DNA of 64,000 bases, from positions 120,303 through 184,302 of the forward strand of contig NZ_KE386603.1 in the NCBI RefSeq assembly GCF_000427905.1. The letters run 5' to 3'. A model generated the notes under the pieces. The model searched no databases and had not been told where the DNA came from. It saw only the letters and a list, made by a program, of their open reading frames with translations. Source of the DNA: Thermocrispum agreste DSM 44070 (GTDB lineage Bacteria > Actinomycetota > Actinomycetes > Mycobacteriales > Pseudonocardiaceae). This document shows, piece by piece, positions 47,984 through 56,214 of the stretch (within the stretch, counting starts at the first letter, position 1; each line of letters opens with the position of its first letter). Made by a program: the position numbers and the translations under genes.

Positions 47984-49495
47984 TCAGCGCAGCATTGCGC
48001 GAACAGTGTCGATGGTGTCGGCCTCGGCGGGGGTCTTGTCCGGGCGGTAGCGGACCACCCGCGCGAACCGCAACGCGACCCCGCCCGGGTACCTGGTCGA
48101 CCGCTGCACTCCGTCCAGCGCGATCTCCACGACCAGCGCGGGTCGCATCCGCACCAGCCAGTCCGTCGACTCCACCGCGTACCGCGGGAACACCTCGGTC
48201 TGCCAGCGCAGCAGCTCGTCCGTGAGTCCCTTGAACGTCTTGCCGACCATGATCGGCGGTCCGCCGTCCGGATCCCGCGCGCCCAGGTGCAGGTTCGACA
48301 GGTAGCCGGTGCGCCGTCCGTGCCCCCACTCGGCGCCCAGCACCACCAGGTCCAGCGTGTGCACCGGCTTGACCTTCAGCCACGCCTTGCCGCGTCTGCC
48401 CGCGGCATAGGCGGAGTCGAGGTTCTTCACCACCACGCCCTCGTGCCCGTCGGTCAACGCCGACGAGAGCACCTGGTCCGGATCGTCCGGCCCGACCTCG
48501 CCCGGGATCACGTGCTCGTCGGCGACCGAGTGCAGCGCTTCCCGCCGCTCGTGCAGCGGTGCATCCAGCAGGTCCACGCCGTCCACGTGCAGGCAGTCGA
48601 AGAAGTACGGCCGCAGCAGCAGGGCACGCACTTGCTCCTCGCTGGTGGCACCGAACCGTGCCTGTGTCTCCTGGAAGGGGCGCGGACGGCCGTCGTCGGT
48701 CAGTGCAAGCGTCTCGCCGTCGAGCACGACCGAACGGCACGGCAACGCGCGCACCAGCTCGGCCAGCTCGCCGACGTGCGGGGTGATCTCCCGCAGCGTG
48801 CGGGTCCAGATCCGCACCCGCCCGTCGTACTTGTGCACCTGGATCCGGGCACCGTCCAGCTTGTACTCCACCACGGAGCGGTCGTGGACCTCCATCGCCT
48901 CGGACAGCGACCCGGCCGGGGATGCCAGCATCGGCCGCACCGGGCGGCCCAGCTCCAACCGGAACGAATCCAGCGCGGCCGGATCACCCGAGAGGGCCGC
49001 CGCCGCGGTCTCCGGCAGGCGGCCGCTGAGCATGAACGCTCGGCGTACCGACTCGGCGGGCGCGCCCGAAGCGGCCGCGATGCCGTCCAGCATCACCCCC
49101 TCCAGCGCGCCCTGGCGCAGTTCGCCCAGGATCAGCTGCACCAGGAACCGCTGCTCGGCCTCGGTCGCCCGACGGAAGAGCTGCTGCAGCACGGTCAGCC
49201 GTGCGGTGGTGGAGCCGGGGCCCGGCGGGGTCTCGGCGATCGCGGTCAGTGCCTGATCGACCTCGGTGACGGTCAGCTGCGGCTCGGCGGTCGGTTCGGC
49301 CTCCAGCGCGGACAGGGTGCGCCAGCCGACGCCCAGCCTGCCCTGGGTGAGCTGGCCGGACAAGAACGCGACCACCGCCGCGCGCTCGCCCGGCCCGGCC
49401 TGGCGCAGCAGCGCGGCCAGCTCGGCGACCTTCGCTTTGCGCGAACGAGTGGCGGCGACGGCTTCGGAGGCCGCGACGACGGTGGTCAGCAGCAT
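47984..49495 (-). CDS. ligB: ATP-dependent DNA ligase (LigB type)
   Basis: A 503-residue ligase. The N-terminal helical DNA-binding domain spans about 1-185. The nucleotidyltransferase domain has motif I EYKLDGARIQVHK, with the AMP-accepting lysine near 212, and motifs through EGVVVKNLDSAYAAGRRGK and WLKVKP (near 354-380). An OB domain follows to the C-terminus. Mycobacterial LigB (Rv3062) is a non-essential nick ligase distinct from LigA and from NHEJ LigD. ATG 49495 begins MLLTTVV, as in homologues. Together with the ku gene 40 kb away it is repair-related, but not linked by operon. Confidence 0.93.
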   Translation of the reverse strand: MLLTTVVAASEAVAATRSRKAKVAELAALLRQAGPGERAAVVAFLSGQLTQGRLGVGWRTLSALEAEPTAEPQLTVTEVDQALTAIAETPPGPGSTTARLTVLQQLFRRATEAEQRFLVQLILGELRQGALEGVMLDGIAAASGAPAESVRRAFMLSGRLPETAAAALSGDPAALDSFRLELGRPVRPMLASPAGSLSEAMEVHDRSVVEYKLDGARIQVHKYDGRVRIWTRTLREITPHVGELAELVRALPCRSVVLDGETLALTDDGRPRPFQETQARFGATSEEQVRALLLRPYFFDCLHVDGVDLLDAPLHERREALHSVADEHVIPGEVGPDDPDQVLSSALTDGHEGVVVKNLDSAYAAGRRGKAWLKVKPVHTLDLVVLGAEWGHGRRTGYLSNLHLGARDPDGGPPIMVGKTFKGLTDELLRWQTEVFPRYAVESTDWLVRMRPALVVEIALDGVQRSTRYPGGVALRFARVVRYRPDKTPAEADTIDTVRAMLR

Positions 49496-49952
49496 GTGTC
49501 CATCATGCCGCCGGACCACGACGAATTCGCTGGTTGCGGATGCCCGGCCGGCGTCAGCCGGGAGCGGTCGCCCAGCCGACGCGCCCGGTCCGGTGCCGCT
49601 CCAGGGCTGTCGCGGCTGGTTGCGCTCGTGGTTTGTGAGCCGGTGGTTCTGGCGAGTTCGTGTGGGGTGGTTCGGTGCGGCAGCCCATCGGCCGCAGCCC
49701 GGCTCACGGCTTACTTCCGACTGTCCGCTCGGCCGTGTCCGGCCGCCTACTCGGCAGTCCCCGGCTGCGAGTGCCACGACCATCCGCGTTCCGCCCCACC
49801 GGGACTCGGTGGCGGTGCGGTACTCGTGGGTCGAGTGAACGCCCGCGGATGGCCGCCGCGGCGGGGCTCGAGCCGCGGTGGGACCCGCGGTCGCTGATCG
49901 ATCAGCACGCCATGCCCGGGGTACCGGCCTGCCGGGTCGTTGCGCTCCGCGG
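49496..49952. other. Gene-free interval upstream of ligB and downstream of fumC
   Basis: This 457-bp stretch lies between two minus-strand genes. It contains the ligB promoter region and a short inverted repeat near 49541-49561 (CCCGGC and GCCGGG arms). Reading frames up to about 98 codons on the plus strand show arginine-rich composition typical of shadow frames and no ribosome-binding site. I see no gene. Confidence 0.6.
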
Positions 49953-51368
49953 CTAGCCTGCGTTGCCGCGGGCCATCCGCAGCACGTCGAGTGCTTCGTC
50001 CAGCTGTTCCTCGGTGATCTTGCCGTTGGCCACATGGCCGCGCTCGACCACCACATCGCGGATGCTCTTGTTCTCGGCCAGCGCCTGCTTGGCGATCGCG
50101 GCGGCTTCCTCGTAGCCGAGGTAGCGGTTCAGCGGGGTGACGATGGACGGCGAGCCCTCCGCGTAGGCCCGGGCGCGCTCGGCGTTGACCTGCAGGCCGG
50201 CGAAGACCTTGTCGGCGAGCAGCCGGGACACCGCGGACAGCAGCCGTGCCGACTCCAGCACGTTCCTGGCGATCACCGGCAGGTTCACGTTGAGCTGGAA
50301 GTTGCCTTGCGCCCCGGCGAACGCCACGGCCGCGTCGTTGCCGACGACCTGGGCGACCACCTGCAACGTGGCCTCGCAGATGACCGGGTTGACCTTGCCG
50401 GGCATGATCGACGACCCCGGCTGCAGGTCGGGCAGCGCCAGCTCGGCCAGGCCCGCACGCGGGCCGGAACCGAGCCAGCGCACGTCGTTGGCGATCTTGT
50501 GCAGCGCCACCGCGGCGGCACGCAGCTGACCGGACGCCTCCACCACGGAGTCCTGCGACGCCTGCGCTTCGAAGTGGTTGCGCGCCTCGGTCACCGGCAG
50601 CCCGGTCACCCTGGCCAGCTCCTCGGCCACGGCGGCGCCGAATCCGGGTGGCGCGTTCAGGCCGGAGCCGACAGCCGTGCCGCCGATGGCCAGCTCGCCC
50701 AGCCGGGGCACCGACGCCTCCAGTCGCTCGACCGAGAACCGCAGCTGGGCGGCCCAGGCGCCGGCTTCCTGCTGGAAGGTGATCGGCACCGCGTCCATCA
50801 GGTGCGTCCGGCCGGACTTCACCAGGTCGCCCCACTCCGCGGCCCGGCCTTCGATGGTCTCCGTCAGGTACGACAGAGCCGGGATGACCTCGCGCACGAC
50901 CGCTTCGGTGGCGGCCAGGTGCAGCGTGGTGGGGAACGTGTCGTTGGACGACTGCGACGCGTTGACGTGGTCGTTGGGGTGCACGTCCCGGCCGAGCCGC
51001 CTGCTCGCCAGGGTCGCGATGACCTCGTTGGCGTTCATGTTCGACGAGGTCCCTGAGCCGGTCTGGAACACGTCGATGGGGAAGTGCTCGTCGTGCTTGC
51101 CCTCGGCGACTTCGTCGGCGGCGTCGGCGATGGCCTTGGCCAGCTCGTCGTCGAGCACACCGAACCGGCCGTTGACCCGGGCACAGGCGGCTTTCAGCAA
51201 CCCGAGCGCCCTGATCTGGGATCGCTCCAGGCCACGTCCGGAGATGGGGAAGTTCTCCACCGCCCGCTGGGTCTGCGCCCGGTAGAGGGCATTGGCGGGC
51301 ACGCGCACTTCGCCCATCGTGTCGCGTTCGATGCGGTAGCCGTCCGGTGCGCCAGTGTTGTCGACCAT
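49953..51368 (-). CDS. fumC: Class II fumarate hydratase
   Basis: A 471-residue iron-independent fumarase interconverting fumarate and malate in the TCA cycle. [12 protein letters not shown] near 102-113 and the flexible-loop signature [11 protein letters not shown] near 320-330 carry the catalytic serine, and [11 protein letters not shown] near 133-143 and the TxxxH segment SGRTHLMDA near 183-191 complete the active site. Start ATG 51368 is preferred over GTG-type extensions because it matches the family's N-terminus ([14 protein letters not shown]). Position equals Rv1098c. Confidence 0.95.
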   Translation of the reverse strand: MVDNTGAPDGYRIERDTMGEVRVPANALYRAQTQRAVENFPISGRGLERSQIRALGLLKAACARVNGRFGVLDDELAKAIADAADEVAEGKHDEHFPIDVFQTGSGTSSNMNANEVIATLASRRLGRDVHPNDHVNASQSSNDTFPTTLHLAATEAVVREVIPALSYLTETIEGRAAEWGDLVKSGRTHLMDAVPITFQQEAGAWAAQLRFSVERLEASVPRLGELAIGGTAVGSGLNAPPGFGAAVAEELARVTGLPVTEARNHFEAQASQDSVVEASGQLRAAAVALHKIANDVRWLGSGPRAGLAELALPDLQPGSSIMPGKVNPVICEATLQVVAQVVGNDAAVAFAGAQGNFQLNVNLPVIARNVLESARLLSAVSRLLADKVFAGLQVNAERARAYAEGSPSIVTPLNRYLGYEEAAAIAKQALAENKSIRDVVVERGHVANGKITEEQLDEALDVLRMARGNAG

Positions 51369-51484
51369 GCCTCGAGTCTGGCCCGGCGCGCGCGGCGCGG
51401 CCACTCATCGCGAGTTACGTCTCGTCTGCCGAGCGGCGCGCGCGAAGAACCGCACGACTGGTGTGACCGGGATAACCTTCCGGT

Positions 51485-52456
51485 ATGAGCCGCCTCGAAG
51501 TCGATCTGCTCATCGTCGGCGCCGGGCCCACCGGATTGTTCGCCGCCTACTACGCCGGGTTCCGCGGGCTGAGCTGTGCCGTGGTCGACTCGCTGCCCGA
51601 GCCGGGCGGGCAGATCACCGCGATGTACCCGGAGAAGCAGATCTACGACGTGGCCGGATTTCCCGCGGTGTTGGGCCGGGACCTGGTGGCGGCACTGGTC
51701 AAGCAGGCCGAGCAGGCCGACCCGCACTACCTGCTGGGCTGCAAGGCGACCACGCTGACCGAAGCCGGCGACAAGCTCGAGGTCGGCATCGAGGGTGGGG
51801 ACCCGGTGCGCACCAGGGCCGTGTTGATCACCGCGGGCATCGGGGAGTTCACCCCACGCCCGCTGCCCGCCGGGCAGGAGTGGATGGGGCGCGGGGTGGT
51901 GCATTTCGTGCCGTCGCTGCAGGAACACAGCGGCAAGCACGTCATCGTGGTCGGCGGGGGAGACTCCGCTTTCGACTGGGCGCTGGCGTTGCATCCGATC
52001 GCGGCCAGCGTGACGCTGGTGCACCGCCGCGCCCGGTTCCGTGCCGCGGAGTCGGTGGTGGCGCGAGCTCGGGAGCTGGGCATCCCGATCATCACCGACG
52101 CCGAGGTGACAGCGATGTTCGGCGACGACCGGGTACGCGAGGTGGAGATCACGCGGAAGGGCGCCGATCCGGTCCGCATGCCGGCGGACACGGTCGTCGC
52201 CGCGCTGGGCTTCACGGCCGATTTGGGCCCGATCGAGCAGTGGGGCTTGGAGATCGAGCGACGGCAGATCGTCGTGGACACCCGGATGGCGACCACGCGG
52301 CCGAATGTGTTCGCGGCGGGTGACGTGGCGACCTATCCGGGGAAGGTCAAGTTGATCGCGACCGGGTTTGGAGAAGCCGCAACGGCGGTGAACAACATCG
52401 CGGTGACCCTGGACCCGCACGCGCACCTGTTCCCGGGGCATTCCTCTGACATGTGA
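51485..52456 (+). CDS. Ferredoxin/flavodoxin-NADP reductase, thioredoxin reductase-like (FNR type 2)
   Basis: A 323-residue FAD/NADPH protein with GAGPTGLFAAYYAGFRG near 12-28 and the NADPH motif VVGGGDSAFDWAL near 155-167. It is built like thioredoxin reductase but lacks the CxxC redox pair, which identifies the YumC-type ferredoxin-NADP reductases. PEPGGQITAMYPEKQIYD near 39-56 is diagnostic. ATG 51485 sits in a 116-bp spacer divergent from fumC. A 24-bp palindromic terminator follows. The ferredoxin partner is not in the window. Confidence 0.92.
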   Translation: MSRLEVDLLIVGAGPTGLFAAYYAGFRGLSCAVVDSLPEPGGQITAMYPEKQIYDVAGFPAVLGRDLVAALVKQAEQADPHYLLGCKATTLTEAGDKLEVGIEGGDPVRTRAVLITAGIGEFTPRPLPAGQEWMGRGVVHFVPSLQEHSGKHVIVVGGGDSAFDWALALHPIAASVTLVHRRARFRAAESVVARARELGIPIITDAEVTAMFGDDRVREVEITRKGADPVRMPADTVVAALGFTADLGPIEQWGLEIERRQIVVDTRMATTRPNVFAAGDVATYPGKVKLIATGFGEAATAVNNIAVTLDPHAHLFPGHSSDM

Positions 52457-52471
52457 CGGACAAGTGACGAT

Positions 52472-52495
52472 GCGGGCCCGCCCGGGCGGGCCCGC
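52472..52495 (+). terminator. Palindromic terminator after the FNR gene
   Basis: A 24-bp perfect palindrome (GCGGGCCCGCCC followed by its complement) begins 16 bp after the stop codon. It has no T-run, as is common in this genome. Confidence 0.8.
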
Positions 52496-52530
52496 TTGAC
52501 GAGTGTGAAGACGGGTTCACCGCGTGACTG

Positions 52531-52698
52531 TCACGAGGCTTCTGCCGCGCCTCCGGTGGTCTGGCTGACCCACTCCGCGTCCGCCACCACGTTGGCGTCC
52601 ACCGACGGCCTTGTGCCGCACCCGAACGGGCCGCGGTTGGTGGCTCCGATCAGCACTCAGGTGCCGTTCTCCTTGCTGATCTGTGGGCCGCCCGAGTC
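52531..52698 (-). pseudogene. Decayed 3' fragment of a fourth S1 serine protease
   Basis: On the minus strand, codons from 52698 read DSGGPQISKENGT, a TGA stop at 52657-52659, then VLIGATNRGPFGCGTRPSVD and on to TTGGAAEAS with a final TGA at 52531. This aligns directly with the last 55 residues of the intact protease at 55064-55864 (DSGGPQIAKEGGNWVLIGAT... TGGAVSAAS). The stop replaces the conserved Trp of the WVLIG motif, and the residue before the catalytic Asp-Ser is Ser, not Gly. Everything upstream of the active-site serine is gone, replaced by 25-bp repeats. It is clearly a relic. Confidence 0.88.
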
Positions 52699-52710
52699 GC
52701 TGGTCGCCCT

Positions 52711-52760
52711 GGTATCGCCGTGGGCGGCTTGTCCCGGTATCGCCGTGGGTGGCTTGTCCT
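52711..52760. repeat. 25-bp tandem repeat at the broken end of the protease relic
   Basis: Two units (52711-52735 and 52736-52760, beginning GGTATCGCCGTGGG) differ at two positions, with a degenerate third start at 52761. It begins 12 bp from where homology to the proteases stops. Confidence 0.8.
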
Positions 52761-52850
52761 GGCACCGCCCGTGGTCACGGCAGTTGCCACGGCTTGCGTG
52801 CCGCGCGGCCGCGGCTGCCCGCCGCCCCAGCTGTCCCGCCGAGCGCACAA

Positions 52851-52880
52851 CGAAGGGCCCACGAGGTCGTGGGCCCTTCG
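52851..52880 (-). terminator. Terminator hairpin of the first protease gene
   Basis: A perfect 14-bp stem (CGAAGGGCCCACGA and complement) with a 2-nt nominal loop lies 18 bp past the stop of the protease gene at 52899. Confidence 0.88.
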
Positions 52881-52898
52881 CTCACCGGGAGGGAGATA

Positions 52899-53696
52899 TC
52901 AGTGCGTGGTCTTGACGGCTCCGCCGGTCGACTTGGCGATCCAAGCGGAGAAGGCTGCGGCGTTGGTGTAGATGGACGGGTCGTCCGCGCACCGCACGCT
53001 TCTCCCACCGAGACGGCTGGTGACGCCGATGAGCCGCCAGGCGCCACCCTCCTTGGTGATCATCGGACCACCGGAGTCGCCGAAACAGGGGCCGGAAGCC
53101 GCGGTGGTGCTGCCGACGCACAGCTCGGTCTTCGGGTCGATCAGGCCGGCGCGGCAGTTGTTCGGCCCGACCAGGGTGACATCCAGCTCCTTCAGCAGGT
53201 CGGAACCCGCGTCAGCGCCCTGCTGCGGCGTGATCTGCCCCCAGCCGAGCAGCCGGCCTGCCGTGCCGACCTCGGTCACCGAGCCCAGCGAGACGGGCTC
53301 GGCCTGCACGGGTTCGGCCAGCTTGATCAGTGCGATGTCGTTGCTGGTGCCCAGCCAGCCGGGATGGACGACGAAGCGGTCCGGCTGCACCAGCTCGCCG
53401 CCGGAGGTGCGGTCGTTGCTGCCGATGCGCAGCCTGATCTGAGCGGGCCGGAATCCGTCGACGCAGTGCGCGGCGGTCAGCACCCACTCCGGGGCGATGA
53501 CCGACCCGCCGCAGAAGTGCTCGCCCGAGTACTGCAGCGAGGCGACGAACGAGTATTCCTCGGTGGCCTGTGTCCCGCCGACGATCAACGGCTTGACGTC
53601 GGCTGCGGTGTCTGCGAAAGCGCTCGGCGCCGTCAGCCAGCTCACCGCGGTGGCCACCGCCGCGACCAGACCGGTGACCAGAGAGCGTTTCCGCAT
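52899..53696 (-). CDS. Secreted S1 (chymotrypsin-fold) serine protease 1
   Basis: A 265-residue secreted protease: signal peptide 1-28 (MRKRS, hydrophobic core, AFA), short propeptide, and mature start at IVGG (residue 38). The triad is complete: His77 in TAAHC, Asp120 in SNDIALIKL, Ser208 in GDSGGP. Residue six before the serine (trypsin position 189) is Gly, not Asp, so cleavage after Lys/Arg is not predicted; an elastase- or chymotrypsin-like pocket is more likely. ATG 53696 has AAGGAG upstream. It is one of three tandem paralogues, each with its own conserved promoter box, and ends in a strong terminator. Confidence 0.93.
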   Translation of the reverse strand: MRKRSLVTGLVAAVATAVSWLTAPSAFADTAADVKPLIVGGTQATEEYSFVASLQYSGEHFCGGSVIAPEWVLTAAHCVDGFRPAQIRLRIGSNDRTSGGELVQPDRFVVHPGWLGTSNDIALIKLAEPVQAEPVSLGSVTEVGTAGRLLGWGQITPQQGADAGSDLLKELDVTLVGPNNCRAGLIDPKTELCVGSTTAASGPCFGDSGGPMITKEGGAWRLIGVTSRLGGRSVRCADDPSIYTNAAAFSAWIAKSTGGAVKTTH

Positions 53697-53778
53697 GCGG
53701 TGATTTCTCCTTCCGTAGGGAGCCGGCTCGGCCGACAGCTCTGACAAGTGGAAGGTAAGTGCGGCCCGCTCCGCAACG

Positions 53779-53796
53779 ACACCTGCGAAAGTAGGG
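53779..53796 (-). promoter_or_regulatory. Conserved protease box, copy 1
   Basis: On the plus strand ACACCTGCGAAAGTAGGG; on the coding strand it lies 21 bp upstream of TACCTT (53752-53757), itself 55 bp before the ATG. The same arrangement recurs before the other two proteases. The position, ending near -33, suits an activator site. The rest of the 324-bp interval 53697-54020 shows no gene. Confidence 0.75.
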
Positions 53797-54020
53797 GCGC
53801 GGCCTGCCGTTTCCCCGGAGGCCAACGGTTTTGCATTCACGGACAATGGGCCGGGTTTCCTCCCGGGTCGGCTTTCCTCCGCTCGTCGGCATTTGCAGCA
53901 ATGTGCTGCGAGGGTGAGCACGGCCGAGGACCAGCGCGGGGTTTCGCTTGTCGAGGTGTTGGGCCGGCTGGGTGCTCGGCGTGCTGTCCGGCGTCGCAAG
54001 TCTTCGCCCGTTCGACGCGG

Positions 54021-54815
54021 TCAGGGCCGTCCGCTCACGGCACCGTCGGTGGCGTTCGCGATCCATTCGCTGTGGGCAGGTGCGAAGGTGTAGATCGTTG
54101 GGGTTTTCCCGCACCCGTCGGCGTCCCCGCCCAAGCGGCTGGCGACCCCTACCAGCACCCAGGCATTGCCTTCCTTGGTGATCATTCCGGTGCCGGAGTC
54201 GCCGAAGCAGGGACCGGAGCCGGCCGTCGGCCCGGCGACGCACAGCTCGTCGTCCGGGCTGATCGACGCGTCCCGGCACTCGTGCGGCTCGATCACGGTC
54301 ACGTCCAGCTCCTGCAGGATGTCGGGACCGTAGTCGTCGGGATCGTTCGTGGTCCGGCCCCAGCCGAGGACGCGCCCGTCGGTGCCGACGTCGGCCGAGG
54401 TGCCCAGCGTGATCGGCTCGGCTGTCACCGGCTTCGCCAGCTTGACCAGCGCGATGTCGTCGGAGCCGTCGTGCCAGCCCGGGTGGACGACGATCGTGTC
54501 GGCCCGCGCCTCTTCACCGCCTGACGTGCGGTCGATACTGCCGACGCGCAACGTGAGCTGGGCGGGCTGGACGTCGGCGACGCAGTGTGCGGCGGTCAGC
54601 ACCCACTCCGGAGCGACCAGGGAGCCACCGCAGAAGTGATCGCCGGAGTTCTGAATCGAGACGGCGAACGGGTAATCCTCGGTGGCGTCATGCCCGCCGA
54701 GGATGAACGGTCTGACGTCGGAGTTGCCGTCCGCGAAAGCAATCGGCGCCATCAGGCTGCTGAGCACCGCGACTGTCGCAGCCGCCAGTCCTGCCCACAG
54801 CAATCGTTTCGTCAT
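54021..54815 (-). CDS. Secreted S1 serine protease 2, with altered GDSGTG motif
   Basis: A 264-residue paralogue of the two flanking proteases. Signal peptide about 1-28, mature start at ILGG (residue 38), His77 in TAAHC, Asp120 in SDDIALVKL, Ser207. The motif after the nucleophile is GDSGTGM instead of GDSGGPM, replacing Gly197 and the near-invariant Pro198, so activity or zymogen activation may differ. Position 189 is Gly as in its paralogues. Start ATG 54815 follows AAGGAG. Own conserved promoter box at 54894-54911. Confidence 0.92.
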   Translation of the reverse strand: MTKRLLWAGLAAATVAVLSSLMAPIAFADGNSDVRPFILGGHDATEDYPFAVSIQNSGDHFCGGSLVAPEWVLTAAHCVADVQPAQLTLRVGSIDRTSGGEEARADTIVVHPGWHDGSDDIALVKLAKPVTAEPITLGTSADVGTDGRVLGWGRTTNDPDDYGPDILQELDVTVIEPHECRDASISPDDELCVAGPTAGSGPCFGDSGTGMITKEGNAWVLVGVASRLGGDADGCGKTPTIYTFAPAHSEWIANATDGAVSGRP

Positions 54816-54893
54816 GCGGTGTTTCTCCTTCCTCGGTGCGCGAGCGCACCTGAACGCCCGGGCACGGAAGGTAAGTGCGGGATCGGAGGAAAA

Positions 54894-54911
54894 ACACCTG
54901 CGAAAGTAGGG
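54894..54911 (-). promoter_or_regulatory. Conserved protease box, copy 2
   Basis: Identical 18-bp sequence to copy 1 (ACACCTGCGAAAGTAGGG on the plus strand), 20 bp from a TACCTT hexamer at 54868-54873, which is 52 bp before the ATG. Confidence 0.75.
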
Positions 54912-55016
54912 CAATGGCGAGAATCGCCCGGCGGATTGTTGTGCTGTGATTTCTTGCCTCCTTACGCAACCTTGCGATGCCTGACGCGTCCGTACCAGTT
55001 GCGTGCGCATGAAGAA

Positions 55017-55042
55017 GGGTCCACCGGTGACCCGGCGGACCC
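55017..55042 (-). terminator. Terminator hairpin of the third protease gene
   Basis: Arms GGGTCCACCGG (55017-55027) and CCGGCGGACCC (55032-55042) pair with a single A-C mismatch around a 4-nt loop, 21 bp past the stop codon. Confidence 0.7.
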
Positions 55043-55063
55043 CTCGCTGGTGCTGCGTGAGAA

Positions 55064-55864
55064 TCAGCTCGCTGCGCTGACCGCGCCTCCGGTGACGTCG
55101 TTGATCCAGTCGGCGTGCGCGACGGTGCTGGTGTAGATCGACGGTTCGATCGCGCACGTGGAGCTGCCGCCGGAGCGGCTGGTGGCGCCGATCAGCACCC
55201 AGTTGCCTCCTTCCTTGGCGATCTGCGGGCCGCCGGAGTCGCCGTAGCACGCGCCCGAGTCACCGCCGGGGTTGTCGGTGCACAGCTCGGTCGCCGGGTC
55301 GATGTAGCCGCCCCTGCATCCGCTCGGGTCGACCACCGACACGTCCAGTTCCTGCAGGTAGTCCGCGCCGTTGTCGGCGCCGGGGAACGGCGTGGTCTGG
55401 CCCCAGCCGAGGATGCGTGACGTGGTGCCGACGTCGGCCGAGGTGCCCAGCGCGATCGGCGTGGCCTGCACCGGCGCGGCGAGCTTGATGACCGCGATGT
55501 CGTTCGCGATGTCGTAGTCCGGGTGGATGGTGATGGAGGCAGCCCGCGCCACTTCGCCGCCGGAGGTGCGGTCGTTGCTGCCGATGCGCAGCTGGATGGA
55601 CGACGGGCTGGTGCCTTCCACGCAGTGCGCAGCGGTGACCACCCATTCGGCCGCGACCAGCGACCCGCCACAGAAATGCCTGCCGCCCTGCTGCAGCGAA
55701 ACGATGAACGAGTATTCCTCGGTGGCTTCGTGCCCGCCGACGATGTAGGGCTGGACGTCGTCCTTGGTGTCTGCGGGTGCGGCGAGGGCGCCGGTTGCCG
55801 CCACACCACTCACAGCCGTGGCTGCCGCCGCCAGGAGTCCCACCACCAGAGAACGTTTCCGCAT
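55064..55864 (-). CDS. Secreted S1 serine protease 3
   Basis: A 266-residue secreted protease. Signal peptide about 1-29 (ALA), propeptide to residue 40, mature start IVGG, His80 in TAAHC, Asp122 in ANDIAVIKL, Ser210 in YGDSGGP. Residue 189 equivalent is Gly. Cysteines at about 65/81, 183/195 and 206/231 would form the usual disulfides. It is the closest relative of the pseudogene fragment at 52531-52698. ATG 55864 has GGAGGAAG upstream. The conserved box is at 55949-55966. Confidence 0.93.
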   Translation of the reverse strand: MRKRSLVVGLLAAAATAVSGVAATGALAAPADTKDDVQPYIVGGHEATEEYSFIVSLQQGGRHFCGGSLVAAEWVVTAAHCVEGTSPSSIQLRIGSNDRTSGGEVARAASITIHPDYDIANDIAVIKLAAPVQATPIALGTSADVGTTSRILGWGQTTPFPGADNGADYLQELDVSVVDPSGCRGGYIDPATELCTDNPGGDSGACYGDSGGPQIAKEGGNWVLIGATSRSGGSSTCAIEPSIYTSTVAHADWINDVTGGAVSAAS

Positions 55865-55948
55865 GTTCTCTTCCTCCTTCCGTCGTCGCCGGCATCCGCC
55901 GACGGAGTGCATTGGTGACGGAAGGTAGGGGTCATGACCGAACGTGTG

Positions 55949-55966
55949 ACACCCGCGAAAGTAGGG
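55949..55966 (-). promoter_or_regulatory. Conserved protease box, copy 3
   Basis: ACACCCGCGAAAGTAGGG (one change from copies 1 and 2), 21 bp from TACCTT at 55922-55927, which is 57 bp before the ATG of protease 3. Confidence 0.75.
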
Positions 55967-56123
55967 ATCCGTCAACTGTTTACGTTTGGTCGCGAAAAGT
56001 CGTGAACCATGTTCTCGATGACCTGTGCGGCGTTCGCGCATGGGAAAGCCCCGACGTCCGGGTCGGATCGCCGGGGCCGTGGTGGACCGAGTGAGCGGCC
56101 GGGCCGTGCTCGAGGAGCGGATC

Positions 56124-56213
56124 GCGTGCCCGCCGCCTGCTGGGAGGGCGGCGCGGTGCTCACCGGAGCCCCGGCAGCAATGCCGGCGTGCCCGCCGCCT
56201 GCTGGGAGGGCGG
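56124..56213. repeat. 28-bp direct repeat, 62-bp period, next to the glpX stop
   Basis: Identical 28-bp copies at 56124-56151 and 56186-56213 with a 34-bp spacer. The second copy ends one base before the glpX TAG (56215, minus strand). Each copy contains a short CCGCC...GGCGG inverted repeat, so both may act as terminator hairpins. Confidence 0.9.
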
Positions 56214-56214
56214 G

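Noticed and set aside
49660-49956. Possible 98-codon gene between ligB and fumC
   Set aside because: Arginine-rich composition, no ribosome-binding site, no motif; overlaps the fumC stop.
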